From assembly GCA_034436755.1 (NCBI GenBank), contig DAOTVB010000074.1, forward strand, positions 1 through 64,000: a stretch of 64,000 nt of DNA, read 5' to 3'. Below the pieces are notes generated by a model that was not told the DNA's origin, ran no database searches, and worked only from the letters and a program-made list of their open reading frames with translations. The position numbers were made by a program, and so were the translations under genes. The stretch is from CAKZQX01 sp034436755. Lineage in GTDB: Bacteria > Chloroflexota > Chloroflexia > Chloroflexales > Chloroflexaceae. The first letter of the stretch is position 1. The number at the start of each line of letters is the position of its first letter. Shown here piece by piece: positions 1 through 10,300 of the stretch.

Positions 1-215
1 GGCATCCAGGTGAACGTTGACTGACTGACCTGATCCAGGTCAACCCGTACAAACAGGTAGCCGGGAAAATAGGGCTTGACCTGGCGCGCGCGCGGATTGG
101 CCGGTTGAGCCAGAATGCGCGGATAAAACGCTTTAAACCCGTGCGAACGAACCTGTTGCCATACTGCGTCTTCCTTGCGTGGTTTGCTATGCAGCGCATA
201 CCATCGCTCCAGCAT
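1..215 (-). CDS. NusG/RfaH/LoaP-family transcription elongation factor, N-terminal part
   Basis: Only the first 71 codons are inside the window; the gene runs off the left edge. It starts at ATG 215 behind an ACGGAGGG ribosome binding site. The N-terminus reads MLERWYALHSKPRKE and continues with a YFPGYLFVRV block, the signature of the NusG N-terminal (NGN) domain that binds RNA polymerase. Housekeeping NusG usually sits with secE and rplK; this copy instead faces a DUF4012 gene and an envelope gene block. That placement suggests a specialised paralogue of the RfaH/LoaP/UpxY kind, which promotes read-through of long polysaccharide operons. The KOW domain cannot be seen, so the subgroup is inference. 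Confidence 0.8.
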   Translation of the reverse strand, partial: MLERWYALHSKPRKEDAVWQQVRSHGFKAFYPRILAQPANPRARQVKPYFPGYLFVRVDLDQVSQSTFTWM

Positions 216-489
216 ACGAAAACCCTCCGTAGCTATTCATTACCGTCTATGCAGTTCAGCTAAACAATGTGAGAGACAGAACAAACGATAGTAAAAAGGC
301 GCGTAAATGTGAATAGTACCATAGGACTGATAGGTACTAGTACTTCTGTGCATCCAGGTAATAGTCAAACCTGGCCGGATTGTTCTGCCAGGACGTTCCG
401 CGATAGCTCATCGCCTGAGCGCCGACAGACGGCTACAACATCATAATACTCTACATATGCGAACGCGCTGTACTGATGATTTTGTGTCA

Positions 490-2472
490 TCAGGGTTGCC
501 GGAAGATTACATCGAGGGTCTGATCGCGGGCCAGATCCAGATCGACGATAAGCGAATGATCGGATACCCTGACGGGAGCGGGAGCAGCCGAGATAAGGGT
601 TGCCTCTGGGGGCAGATCGATCCGGAGCGTGAGCGGGATTGCTTCTCGCCCGGACTGCTTCTGCAGTTTGAGGCGGTAATGTTGACCATATACTTCCTCC
701 GTAAGCACACCCGGCGGGAGCCGATAGCGTAACACCGTCACGCGAGTTTCGTCAAAGGGTACGACCAGGAAAGTGCTGAATGCATGCGTCCCGGCCTCGC
801 CCTGACTGACGGTAACGGTACCGGTATCGCCCCGCCCACTGAGCATCCACTCACCGGGAACGGGATTGGTGCGGATACCGACCAACTGGCTGCCTCTGGG
901 TACCAGCACACGCAGATAATTCCAGTAGCAGTTATCCGCTACTTGCGCATAGCGCAGCGGCCCGGCATTGTTGCGCCACTGCCGGCATATACCAGTTGTG
1001 GTCAGACGGTTGGTATGACTGATGGTCAACGTCGCCACCGGCGACTGGAGATCGCTCAGATCAACCGCATAGGCCATACGCTGCTCAATATGTCCATTGA
1101 CCTTGTTATAACCCACGTTCGCGTCAACCACCAGCAGGAAGTCGGACGCTCCCGGCTGCACCGCGCCATCCCATGCGCGCCGCGCGAGGAATGCCGCCGC
1201 ATCGGGCTCCTGCGTATAGAGCAGCAGGTGCCGCGCATCCAGCGCCTGCCGAAATGCCTGCATCAACGCCGGCGCATCCATGCGTTCCAGGTCAGCATCA
1301 AGTTTGGCAATCATCGCTTCAGCCAACTTGCCCAGATATGCCTTGCGTTCCTGGCCTGGCTCAGCCTCCAGTTCGCGGTCAAACTCGGTCTGAATATACT
1401 GCTGCAAATTGTCGGCAGAGACCGGTTCGGCAACATCCGGCACGGCCAGCGGACCGGTTACGGCCAGCAGCAGTTGCATAGCTCCGGGAGTCGCCGCAAT
1501 CACCCCATCTACGGTGCGTCCCTGTCCCCGGCGATAGAGATCCATCGCAACATGGGCCGTGGTGGGAAAGTCGGGCGACCAGTTGGCATCTTGAAAGGCC
1601 CAGGGATCAATATGCATATAGCGCCGCAGTGGGTTGGGTGCTGCCGGATAAGGACCGGCGGCAAAATCATTGACACTGCCAGAATGTTGTAATGAAAACT
1701 CGGCAACGCGACCGCCTTTTAGTGTTAGAATGCCCGCAGCACCGATGAAGCCGCCGGTTGCCCGCAGTTCATCCGGATTTTGCGCCAGAAAGAGGTAATC
1801 GCGCGGGCCATTGGCCCCGAGCATATCAGGCAGAATCGGCACCAGATCAAGCGTATCCCGGGCCAGTGGCAAAAATGTTTCGACCGGCGCGAGATAGCCC
1901 CGCACGCGCGGCGACAAATGATCAAAGGGGACGCGGGACCAGGCATCCGCCGCCTGCGACAATGCCTGACGCGCGGTTGCCAGTTGCGGTGGCAGTGGCA
2001 CCAGATATCTGACCAGCACCACCCGGATCGACTCATCCGGTTCGCGCTCAATCAGCGCCGGAGCCAGCGCTGCATAGGTTTCATCGGCAGCGATTGTGAG
2101 ATAGACCGCCGTGTCGAGGAGCGGCTCAACGGCCGCCAGGTCTGCGCCATAGACCGGAACCCAGCCCAGCAGGTGGGTCAGTGGCAGAAGCGGCCCGGCC
2201 TCGTCACGCAGCAGAGCAGTGTTGGCCCGAATGCGCGCCAGCAGCGGCTCCAGGTCAGCCAGCGCCGCCGGCTCGTGCCACGAACGGGCCAGCGTCCGGG
2301 CCGCACGCACATCGGCGACAATATCACCGCCAATCTGGTAGAGTTGCCAACTCTTGTAGCCGGATGCGACCAGACCAACCAGCAGGATTACGCCCAGCAG
2401 ACATCCCAGTCGCCGCCGCTGCCGGGTAACGCTATGGAGCAGGAATCGTGTCAATGTATGCAGGTTTCTCAT
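490..2472 (-). CDS. DUF4012 domain-containing membrane-anchored protein
   Basis: About 660 residues. A basic N-terminus (RQRRR) precedes one hydrophobic segment near residues 22-40, so the bulk of the protein is probably outside the membrane. The middle holds the DUF4012 hallmarks: NPDELRATGGFIGAAG, a later NWSPDFPTTA block and DGVIAATPGAMQLLL. The family has no proven biochemical role but is often found in polysaccharide clusters of Chloroflexota and Actinobacteria. ATG 2472 is preferred; a GTG at 2490 would add six residues, and a possible ribosome binding site (AGGTGG) lies upstream of the ATG at slightly long spacing. It is divergent from the LPXTG-protein gene at 2723 and lies upstream of the NusG-like gene in the same direction. 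Confidence 0.8.
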   Translation of the reverse strand: MRNLHTLTRFLLHSVTRQRRRLGCLLGVILLVGLVASGYKSWQLYQIGGDIVADVRAARTLARSWHEPAALADLEPLLARIRANTALLRDEAGPLLPLTHLLGWVPVYGADLAAVEPLLDTAVYLTIAADETYAALAPALIEREPDESIRVVLVRYLVPLPPQLATARQALSQAADAWSRVPFDHLSPRVRGYLAPVETFLPLARDTLDLVPILPDMLGANGPRDYLFLAQNPDELRATGGFIGAAGILTLKGGRVAEFSLQHSGSVNDFAAGPYPAAPNPLRRYMHIDPWAFQDANWSPDFPTTAHVAMDLYRRGQGRTVDGVIAATPGAMQLLLAVTGPLAVPDVAEPVSADNLQQYIQTEFDRELEAEPGQERKAYLGKLAEAMIAKLDADLERMDAPALMQAFRQALDARHLLLYTQEPDAAAFLARRAWDGAVQPGASDFLLVVDANVGYNKVNGHIEQRMAYAVDLSDLQSPVATLTISHTNRLTTTGICRQWRNNAGPLRYAQVADNCYWNYLRVLVPRGSQLVGIRTNPVPGEWMLSGRGDTGTVTVSQGEAGTHAFSTFLVVPFDETRVTVLRYRLPPGVLTEEVYGQHYRLKLQKQSGREAIPLTLRIDLPPEATLISAAPAPVRVSDHSLIVDLDLARDQTLDVIFRQP

Positions 2473-2722
2473 AAATCCAAAATGTACCACCTGATATACA
2501 GGGTGTCAATGAAGTTGACGTGATGATTTATACTATAATAGAGCCTGGTTTGATCCACTGCTGCCTTGTCGGAATTTCAGCATTGCGGCACATGCCGCTG
2601 GTAGCGGTCTGGAGTGGTTCGGAACTCGCGGGGACAAAGGAGCGACACGGCAATCAGCGTAACCCACAAACACGTTTCAGCATGTATGCCCTCTGCCGTT
2701 GTAAGATGAGGAGTTTGCTACA

Positions 2723-3223
2723 ATGAGTTCGCCCTTATCACGCCTGATACGACCGACAGTCCTGGTACTCTTTATCACGGGTGTGCTGCTGCTCGGCGCG
2801 GGCAGTCAGACATGGGCCACACCTGCACAGGGACCGTTCGGGCAAACGGTGCCTTCCTTCACCCCTACGGCCACAACCGAAACAGCTACCGGCGGTGGTG
2901 GCGGGGAAGACGATGGTGACGGTGACGGTGATGACGGTATTCCGGTTGCGACCCTTCAGATTGTCACCCCGGTTGCGGGAACGGCGCTGGCTCCGACCGC
3001 AACAATTATGCCAACCGGAACAATGATTCCCCCCGCAACGCCCGTACCAACCACTCCAGTGGCTGTGATTGAGGTAACACCAACCGTCCCGGTACCGGCG
3101 ACCCTGCCGGTGACGGGTGCGCCAACTACGCCGGCTTATGTTCCCCTGGGCTGGAGCATTGTCCTACTACTGCTGGTTGGTCTGGCGCTGCTCTGGAATG
3201 CCCGGCGACACACCCCTTCATAG
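2723..3223 (+). CDS. Secreted Pro/Thr-rich protein with LPXTG-type sorting signal
   Basis: 166 residues with three parts. Residues 1-32 look like a signal peptide with a hydrophobic core and a TWA cleavage site. Residues 40-125 are low-complexity, rich in Pro and Thr, with a Gly and Asp-rich patch (residues 57-72). Residues 128-132 read LPVTG, followed by a hydrophobic stretch (about 140-159) and an RRH tail. LPXTG plus hydrophobic segment plus positive tail is the classical sortase substrate layout. No sortase gene is visible in the window. A GAGGAG ribosome binding site supports the start. The next gene begins close behind, so the two may be co-transcribed. The function is unknown; wall or stalk anchoring is inference. 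Confidence 0.72.
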   Translation: MSSPLSRLIRPTVLVLFITGVLLLGAGSQTWATPAQGPFGQTVPSFTPTATTETATGGGGGEDDGDGDGDDGIPVATLQIVTPVAGTALAPTATIMPTGTMIPPATPVPTTPVAVIEVTPTVPVPATLPVTGAPTTPAYVPLGWSIVLLLLVGLALLWNARRHTPS

Positions 3224-3272
3224 GTTGAACCGCCGGGAAGGAGCTGCTCTGTCAGGCGTTCGTCCGGCAGAT

Positions 3273-4739
3273 ATGCTCCTTTCCGGCCTGCTGCTGCTCG
3301 TCCTGGGTCTGGTCTACGGCCGGACGCTGGCGCCGGGTGTCACCTGGGCCAACGCCGGGACGGATAGTGGCGACCTGATTACGGCGGCGGCAACGCTGGG
3401 GATTGCGCATCCAACCGGCTACCCGACCTACCTGCTGCTTGCCCGCCTGTTTCAGTATCTGCCCCTGGGCGACCCGGCACTGCGCACCAACATCTTCTCG
3501 GCATGCATGGCACTGCTGACCGTGCTATGGGTGTACCGGCTAACCCGACGCATCATCGCAGATCCGGGTTGGAAGGGGCTGTTTGCCGCCGGGTCAGCCG
3601 CACTGGGACTGGGACTCGCGCCACTCTTCTGGTCACAGGCGGTCATTGCGGAGGTCCACACCCTGAATGCATTCTGTGCTGCGGTGATTCTGAGCTTCAT
3701 TCTGAGCGCACTACCCCCACAGTCGGAAATCCTCCCGGCGCATGCGCGCCTTCAGGGGCTGTTTGTTGGGCTGGCCCTGGGCAATCATGTCACGATAGCT
3801 CTGCTCGCAGGAACCTGGCTGTTCACCAGCATCATACAGACACCGGCACAGCAACGGGTACGGTATCTCGGACAGCAGGTGCTGGGAATCGCTACCGGGT
3901 TGCTGGTCTACCTCTACCTGCCGTTGCGCGCATCGGTGCATCCCGCCGTCAACTGGGGCAACCCGGTTGATCTGTCCGGCTTCTGGTGGGTTATCTCGGG
4001 GGCACCCTACCGCGACCTGGCGTTTGGTCTCCCGCAGATGTTTCTGTCGCAGCGGTTGGCAGCCTGGGCCGCGCTGCTGCTCCAGCAGTTTGGATGGGTC
4101 GGGGTGAGCCTGGGCTTTGTTGGTCTGCTGTATGGACGGACCCGCTACCGGCAGTTTGTCTGGCTGACCGCGATTATCGCCGGCGCATATTCGATCTTTG
4201 CGCTGACCTACAACACGGCGGACTCGTATGCCTACCTGCTACCTGTCTACCTGATTTTTACGCTCTGGATTGCGCTGGGTATTCACACACTGCTGCGGGT
4301 ATGTCCACAGCGTAACTACGCCCGCCCGGCACTGGCGCTCTTGCTGGTCATTCTGCCGGCATGGCCGGTACCGACCAATGCCCGGCAGGTTGATGCAAGC
4401 GCTGATCGGCGCGCAATGGACTATGCCCGACAGGTGCTGACCGAGGCACCGGATCAGGCCATTGTGCTAACAACATCAGATCTTGATACATTTCCCCTCT
4501 GGTACTATCACTACGCGCTGGCGGAACGCCCCGATATGTTTGTTGTGGTCGAGCCGTTACTCGAGTTCCCCTGGTACCGTGAGCATCTGCGCATTTCCTA
4601 TCCAGACCTGACAGTACCGGAACAGCCGGGCGTGGGCCGGCAAGAACAGATTGCGCAGGCTAATCCGGGATTGGGGCCGGTCTGCCGGGTTGAACTGATC
4701 GATGTTTCGCCCAGGCTGCACTGTTTGTTGGAGGAGTAG
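3273..4739 (+). CDS. DUF2723 family membrane protein (GT117-like)
   Basis: About 488 residues, mostly membrane segments. Near the N-terminus, after the first transmembrane helix, is GTDSGDLITAAATLGIAHPTGYP, here cited as GDLITAAATLGIAHPTGYP; the acidic loop followed by HPTGYP is the DUF2723 hallmark. The family resembles protein O-mannosyltransferases and is listed as glycosyltransferase family 117. The start is uncertain. The frame is open back to 3117, inside the previous gene, and a GGAAGGAG site at about 3235 sits 29 nt before ATG 3273, so a non-ATG start near 3250 is possible. It probably forms a transcription unit with the LPXTG-protein gene. A sugar-transfer role in the envelope is inferred from the family. 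Confidence 0.75.
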   Translation: MLLSGLLLLVLGLVYGRTLAPGVTWANAGTDSGDLITAAATLGIAHPTGYPTYLLLARLFQYLPLGDPALRTNIFSACMALLTVLWVYRLTRRIIADPGWKGLFAAGSAALGLGLAPLFWSQAVIAEVHTLNAFCAAVILSFILSALPPQSEILPAHARLQGLFVGLALGNHVTIALLAGTWLFTSIIQTPAQQRVRYLGQQVLGIATGLLVYLYLPLRASVHPAVNWGNPVDLSGFWWVISGAPYRDLAFGLPQMFLSQRLAAWAALLLQQFGWVGVSLGFVGLLYGRTRYRQFVWLTAIIAGAYSIFALTYNTADSYAYLLPVYLIFTLWIALGIHTLLRVCPQRNYARPALALLLVILPAWPVPTNARQVDASADRRAMDYARQVLTEAPDQAIVLTTSDLDTFPLWYYHYALAERPDMFVVVEPLLEFPWYREHLRISYPDLTVPEQPGVGRQEQIAQANPGLGPVCRVELIDVSPRLHCLLEE

Positions 4740-4769
4740 ATAGGGCCGGATTGACTCATTATGGGTAGG

Positions 4770-4975
4770 TGTTTGGACCACGAACGCCGCGAAATGAGCG
4801 AAAAACGCGAAACGGTCAATGCTGCCATGGATCAGGCGATCCCGCGTTTGGCGGGAAATATCGCCACCGGCAGGGTAGAAGATTCCATTCTTTTTCCTAA
4901 AAAATTTGCACAAAGTGCAGATTTTAGGAAAAACAAAAAAGAGTACCATGCTGCCGCAGGCGAGTCTGCCATTCA
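4770..4975 (+). repeat. Dispersed element with hairpin, copy A
   Basis: This gap between convergent genes holds a roughly 200-bp element. It opens with a stutter of CGAA words (4776-4815). It ends with TACCATGCTGCCGCAGGCGA. Between them, 4891-4933 form a long hairpin: TTTTTCCTAAAA pairs with TTTTAGGAAAAA around an inner GCACAAAGTGC stem-loop. A second copy lies inverted at 39985-40180, with the same flanks but a different outer stem sequence that is still self-complementary. It may act as a bidirectional terminator here, but that is inference. Confidence 0.7.
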
Positions 4976-5081
4976 TTCAGGTGAACACCTGGTTTGGAAC
5001 CGACCGCGTACGTTATGTCAATAACACCGCATTCTTCAAAGGAGCAATCACGGGGCGCATGTAAATCAAAACCGACGCATA

Positions 5082-5936
5082 TTAATGCCGCGCAAATACT
5101 TTACAAAACTCCGCACAGAAAAACAGGATCATACTGCAAACATACACCCAGAGCATCAGGAGCGTACCCAGCGCTCCATAGGCACTGCGCACACCAATGA
5201 AAGCGATGTAAAGCGTTAGCAGCAGGCCGGCGACACTAAACCCCACCGCACAGAGGAGCGCGCCAAACCAGACATCCCGCCAATGCATAGCAACCGGCGG
5301 CAGATATTTGAACAGCAGTGCAAAGGTAAGGGTTGCCAGCGCCAGCGTCACCACTGGATCGAGCAACCAGGTGGCAATATTGCCAAAGAGGGGAATATAC
5401 CCCAACACCAGTTTAACCCCCTGAAGCACTGCTGTAATAACAAATGTGCTTATCAGCAGCAGACTCATCAGGATCACCATCACAAAGGCCGTGGCCCGAT
5501 CCAGCACGGTTTCAATAACCGTCTGCCGGACCGTCTGGTTGAGCGAGGTCATCTCGGCGGTTGGCTTCCAGATCTTGCGGAAACTAAAGTTCAGATGCCG
5601 GAAGACAATTGATGCGCCGTAGAGGAGGATCAACAGGCTAATCGCGGTGGCAATCAGCGAGTTCTGCTGCAGATCATCCAGTGCCTGCTCCAGCATGAGA
5701 CGGAGCTCCGATCCGGCCAGCAGCGTCACCGTCTCTAAGATCTGCTGTTTCAGCACATTCGCCGTTTCCGAAAAGCGCAGAAAGAGCCCGGATATGGCGA
5801 TAAGCAGGAGCAGTATGGGCACGAGCGACAGCAGGACATAGTAGACCATCGCCGCACCGAGTAATCGCCCATCATCATTCCTGAACTCAATGATAGTTTC
5901 CTGCACGATATGTAGCAGCTTTGATCGGGTAATCAT
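5082..5936 (-). CDS. YihY/BrkB family inner membrane protein
   Basis: 284 residues with about six transmembrane helices. The pattern matches the YihY/BrkB family (once misnamed ribonuclease BN): an N-terminal GAAMVYYVLLSLVPILLLL helix, GASIVFRHLNFSFRKIW in the middle, and GVRSAYGALGTLLMLWVYV near the C-terminus. Length is typical. The molecular function is not established; transport or envelope roles have been proposed for relatives. It ends convergently with the DUF2723 gene and is followed by the hairpin element. The AI-2E-type gene lies 79 bp upstream in the same direction, so the two may be co-transcribed. Confidence 0.88.
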   Translation of the reverse strand: MITRSKLLHIVQETIIEFRNDDGRLLGAAMVYYVLLSLVPILLLLIAISGLFLRFSETANVLKQQILETVTLLAGSELRLMLEQALDDLQQNSLIATAISLLILLYGASIVFRHLNFSFRKIWKPTAEMTSLNQTVRQTVIETVLDRATAFVMVILMSLLLISTFVITAVLQGVKLVLGYIPLFGNIATWLLDPVVTLALATLTFALLFKYLPPVAMHWRDVWFGALLCAVGFSVAGLLLTLYIAFIGVRSAYGALGTLLMLWVYVCSMILFFCAEFCKVFARH

Positions 5937-6015
5937 CGTTTATTTCCGCCAAACACGTACATGTAGCCACCCTGAACTATAGCAACACACCTGCTACACA
6001 GACATTGGGCATCCC

Positions 6016-7107
6016 TCAGCTTTTGACCGGATCATCCTCGGTTGATTGTGACATAACCGCCGGGGTGGGCATGGCAACGGGCGTCTTCTCCGGTGGCGCA
6101 AACGGTGGCCGGAGTTCACGCACCAGGATCAACACAATCGTTACCACCGGAATAGTCAAGAGGGCGGTAAAAAATCCCCCAACCTGCAGACCAATAAATA
6201 ACCCCAGCAGGACAGCAGAAATCGGAATGTTAATCGCCCGCGCATACATAAACGGTGACACAAAATAGACGCATCCGGTGCCAATCAAGGTGTTGGTAAT
6301 GATCACCCACATCACTGTCGCGGGGCTAACGGTAGCGGCCGCCAGAACTGATAGGGCCAATCCGATAATGCCACCCAGATAGGGAATAAACTCTAACAGG
6401 CCACTGAGAATAGCAATTGGCAGGGCGTAGGGTACACCCAGCCAGGTATTGACCAGACCATAGGCGATGATGTAGTAGAGACTGATGCTGACCTGAGCCA
6501 CAAACCAGCGCGCAAGCCCCTCGCTCACCCGCAACGTAAGTTCCGTGACCCGCGCATGATAGCGCTGCGGCACAAAAAACTGCATCAGTTTCCGGCTCAC
6601 CTGCGGCTTACTGACTAACGTTATGACCAGCACAACCATCACAAAGAGGGTAAAAAAGAGGTTGCCAAGCTTCCCGGCCAGCGTACCAATAACGCCGGAG
6701 GTCTGCTGGAGAATATCGGTGACATTCCGGATTACGGAGGCATCAGCGGTACCCAGCGCCTCAACCCCCGTCAACTGGGATAACTCGGCCCGCAACTCGG
6801 GAGCGCTCTGGGTGATCAACTGCGCCAGGGCACTAAAACTTCGCACCAGGAGCGGCATTATCTGAAGTACCAGAAACCCCAGCACTAACCCGATAATCAT
6901 CAATACTCCCACGGCGGTGATCTGCCGATGAATGCCCCGCCGTTCCAGCCGCGCAGCCAGCGGGTTAATCAACAGAGTCAACAGAGCGGTCAGAAACAAC
7001 AGTAACCCCAGACTACTTACCAGCGGCAGCAGGGGCACCGCCGCATAGACCGCCAGCGCCAGCGCGAAGAGTGCCAGCCAGAGGCGCGGTGTTAGTTGAA
7101 TTGACAT
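6016..7107 (-). CDS. AI-2E family transporter (PerM/TqsA type)
   Basis: 363 residues from ATG 7107, chosen because AAGGAGGG lies at good distance upstream; the frame is open further back without such a site. The protein has an N-terminal pair of helices, a soluble central region with LTLRVSEGLARWFVAQ, and a C-terminal membrane bundle with EFIPYLGGIIGL, the most conserved motif of the AI-2E transporter family. Members export small molecules or exchange ions (Na+/H+ in some), and autoinducer export has been shown for only a few. Quorum signalling should therefore not be assumed. The C-terminal tail is Pro- and Thr-rich and cytoplasmic. Confidence 0.88.
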   Translation of the reverse strand: MSIQLTPRLWLALFALALAVYAAVPLLPLVSSLGLLLFLTALLTLLINPLAARLERRGIHRQITAVGVLMIIGLVLGFLVLQIMPLLVRSFSALAQLITQSAPELRAELSQLTGVEALGTADASVIRNVTDILQQTSGVIGTLAGKLGNLFFTLFVMVVLVITLVSKPQVSRKLMQFFVPQRYHARVTELTLRVSEGLARWFVAQVSISLYYIIAYGLVNTWLGVPYALPIAILSGLLEFIPYLGGIIGLALSVLAAATVSPATVMWVIITNTLIGTGCVYFVSPFMYARAINIPISAVLLGLFIGLQVGGFFTALLTIPVVTIVLILVRELRPPFAPPEKTPVAMPTPAVMSQSTEDDPVKS

Positions 7108-7321
7108 TGTTGCCCTCCTTCTTATGGTCTTCGCCCGCACCGGCATGGCAGATTGTTCACGCAATTTCGGTTGAGCATGCCTTCACGCGGTTGATGACCC
7201 TATGCATAGTACCGCTGTATTCCCCTCCGAACAGGGCAACCGTGTGCATATATCATCTACAGCGTACCCCAGGGGCACGATTCCGGCAAACTGGGGCAAG
7301 GTCAGACACTGTTTGAGCGTG

Positions 7322-10300
7322 TCAGGCAAAATGCGCTTCAGAATATTGTCTATCAAGTTCATCGGCGGCGGCTGGTCGCCCGATCAAGTAGCCCTGAATA
7401 TGCCGGCCCCCGGCAGCATGCAACCAGGCCCGCTGCGCTTCATGCTCAACCCCTTCAGTGATGACAATCATATTCAACCCCTCACCCAGTGCCAGCACCG
7501 CCCGCAGCACCGCTTCATCTTTCTGATTATGTCCAATGCCTGCCGTAAATCCCCGTTCAACTTTGAGGATGTCAATCGGCAACTTCCGCAGGTGGGTGAG
7601 TGACGCATACCCGGTTCCAAAATCATCCAGGGCCACCCGCACACCTAACGCCCGCAGCTCCGTCAGCACCTGGTAGGTCAGAGAGAGATCATGCAGCGCG
7701 ATCTGTTCCGTCAGCTCGATCACGAGACGCTCGGCGGCAACTCCGGTTGTGTTCAAGAGGGCGGCTACATGCTCAACCAGATCGACCCGCCGGAACGACG
7801 GCGCACTCAGGTTGACCGTTACGGTACGCGGAACCCCAACTGCCTGCCATCGGGCAGCCTGGGTGAGCGCTGCCTGCAACACCCAGGTATCCAGAACACC
7901 CAGGAGCCCGATTTCTTCGGCCAGCGGCAAGAAGCGTCCCGGCATGAGCAGACCATAGGTCGGATGCGGCCAGCGCACCAACGCTTCCATACCGAAAAGC
8001 TCCTGAGTTTCCATATCGAGGATGGGCTGGTAGTAGAGCATCAGGCGGCCGGCTGTCAGCGCCTGCCGAAACTCGGCTTCGATATGCATCTGCTCAGGTG
8101 AGAGCCCGCCATTCACCGGATCATGCACCTGCACTCCGGTCCGCGTACGTTTGGCGCGATACATTGCAATATCGGCCCGCGTCAGGAGCATACTAAACCC
8201 TGGCAGGTCAATGGTGCCGAGTGCGATCCCGATGCTTCCATTGAGATACACCCGCAGGTCGGGCAGGTCAAATGGGTGGCGCAACTGATCGAGAAGTGCC
8301 TCTGCCAGAGCCACCGCTGCTTCCCGATCAGTATCTGTGAGCAGCACAGCGAACTCATCCCCACCGATGCGGGCCAGCAGTCCGACCTGATCAACCCCCG
8401 CCTGCAAGCGGCGGGTGACCTGCACCAGCAAATTGTCACCGGCATCGTGGCCGAGTGTGTCATTGAAGGCCTTGAAGCGATCCAGATCGAGATAGAGCAA
8501 CGCAGTATATTCCGGATCGGCCAGCAGTGCTGCGGCCCCGGCTTCGTAGAGATGACGCCGGTTAGCCAGGCCGGTGAGCGGATCAGTGAAGGCTAACTGT
8601 TCGATCTGCTGTTGATAGGCTTTACGATCGGTGATATCCTCCAGGCTTGCTTCATAGGCAACCACATGCCCGGTATCATCGCGTACCGCATGGATATGGC
8701 TGTTGATCCAGATAACCGTGCCATCCTGGCGATAAAACCGTATCTCGTAATTATGCACATGCTCACCCTGTTCGATACAGGCTTGCCAGTGCCGGCGCTC
8801 CGCCGGGTCAACATACAGGTCCGATGACGGTACAGCCAGCAACGCTTCCCGGGTCGGATAGCCAAGCAGTTGCACCATCGCCTGGTTCACATCCAGAAAC
8901 CGACCGTCCGGCGTGGAACGATAGAGCGCGACCGGCACCCGGTCAAAGAGGGTGCGGTACTTCTCTTCGCCGGCCTGCAGCGCCAGCGCAATCTGCCGGC
9001 GTTGAATAGCGCCACCCACCACACCCGCCGCCGTTCGCAGGGTATCCAGTTCAGACATTGACCAGGTACGCTGCTGGGCACACTCATCGAAGCCAATGAA
9101 CCCCCACCAGTGATAATTGACAAAAATCGGTACAACCGCGATCGACCGGGTGTTTTGTGCGTGTAAAATCACACGCTCCTCAGGTGGAAAGTCGTCCACC
9201 TCTCCATAGATCGCATCTCCCTGACGTAGCACAGCTTCCCAACGCGCAAATCCGTTCGCCTGGTAGGGCAAATCCTGGAGGACCGGATTATCGATCTGGG
9301 GATGTATCCCCGGCGCTACCCATTCATAGAGCTGTCGCATAGCGACGGTTTCGGCTGATGTGTACATATTTTCAAACAGATAAACGCGACTCACCTCTGC
9401 CGCTATGCCCAGGCGCTCAAGCAACAACTGGATATTCCGGCCAAAACTCTTTGTATCCAGGAAGGAGGCCGCAACAACGCTAATGGCTTCCAGGATGCGA
9501 TCCCGTCGTTGGAGCGCCGTCTCTATGCGCTTCTGCTCCGTAATATCCTGCGCTGCACCATAGATGCGCACAACCCGCCCCTGCACGCTATCCCACACGG
9601 GCTTGAAATAGTGGCGCAACCAGCGTACCTCACCCTGGCGCAGAATGCGAAACTCGATGATACCGGGATCATGTCCGGCCAGTACCTGAAGCTGATGCTG
9701 CTCCAGGCGTGGAATATCATCAGGGTGTACGATCTTGCTCATCGTCTCAGGATCATCGGCCTCCGCGCGTGTCAGTCCGGTGATGCGGGTGAAGGCATCG
9801 GTAATCCACTCCGTTATCGGAGAGTCATCCGATCGCAGGGTGAGGGCAAAGGCAAAATCGGACGTCAGTTCCGACACTGCTCGATAGCGCTCCTCGCTCG
9901 CACGCAGGGCGGCTTCGGTATGCTCACGGGTCGTGATATCGGTCAAGATGGTGGCAAACTGATCGGGGGCAACTGCAATGGCGGTAATCTGAAAGGTCTT
10001 CTGCAGCGGGGCAAAGGTAGTCTGGAAGGTCGCCGGCTCGCCGGTGGCAACCACCCGCGCGTACTGTTCCAGATAGGGCGGTGTGTCAGTACCATATACC
10101 TCCGATGCTAAACGCCCAACCGTGGCCGAACGTGGTAGCCCGGTGATGAGCGTAAATGCCGGGTTGATCTCCAGAATATGGTAATCAATCGGGGTACCGC
10201 CCGCATCAGTGATCAGTGCGTGGAGCGCTACGCCTTCGGTCATTGCATCGTACAGGGAACGGTACAGCGCTTCCCGCTGCTGCAAGCGCGCATTTTCCGC

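Noticed and set aside
2520..2726. 68-codon open frame between DUF4012 and the LPXTG gene
   Set aside because: Occupies a divergent promoter region, lacks a convincing ribosome binding site and shows no domain.
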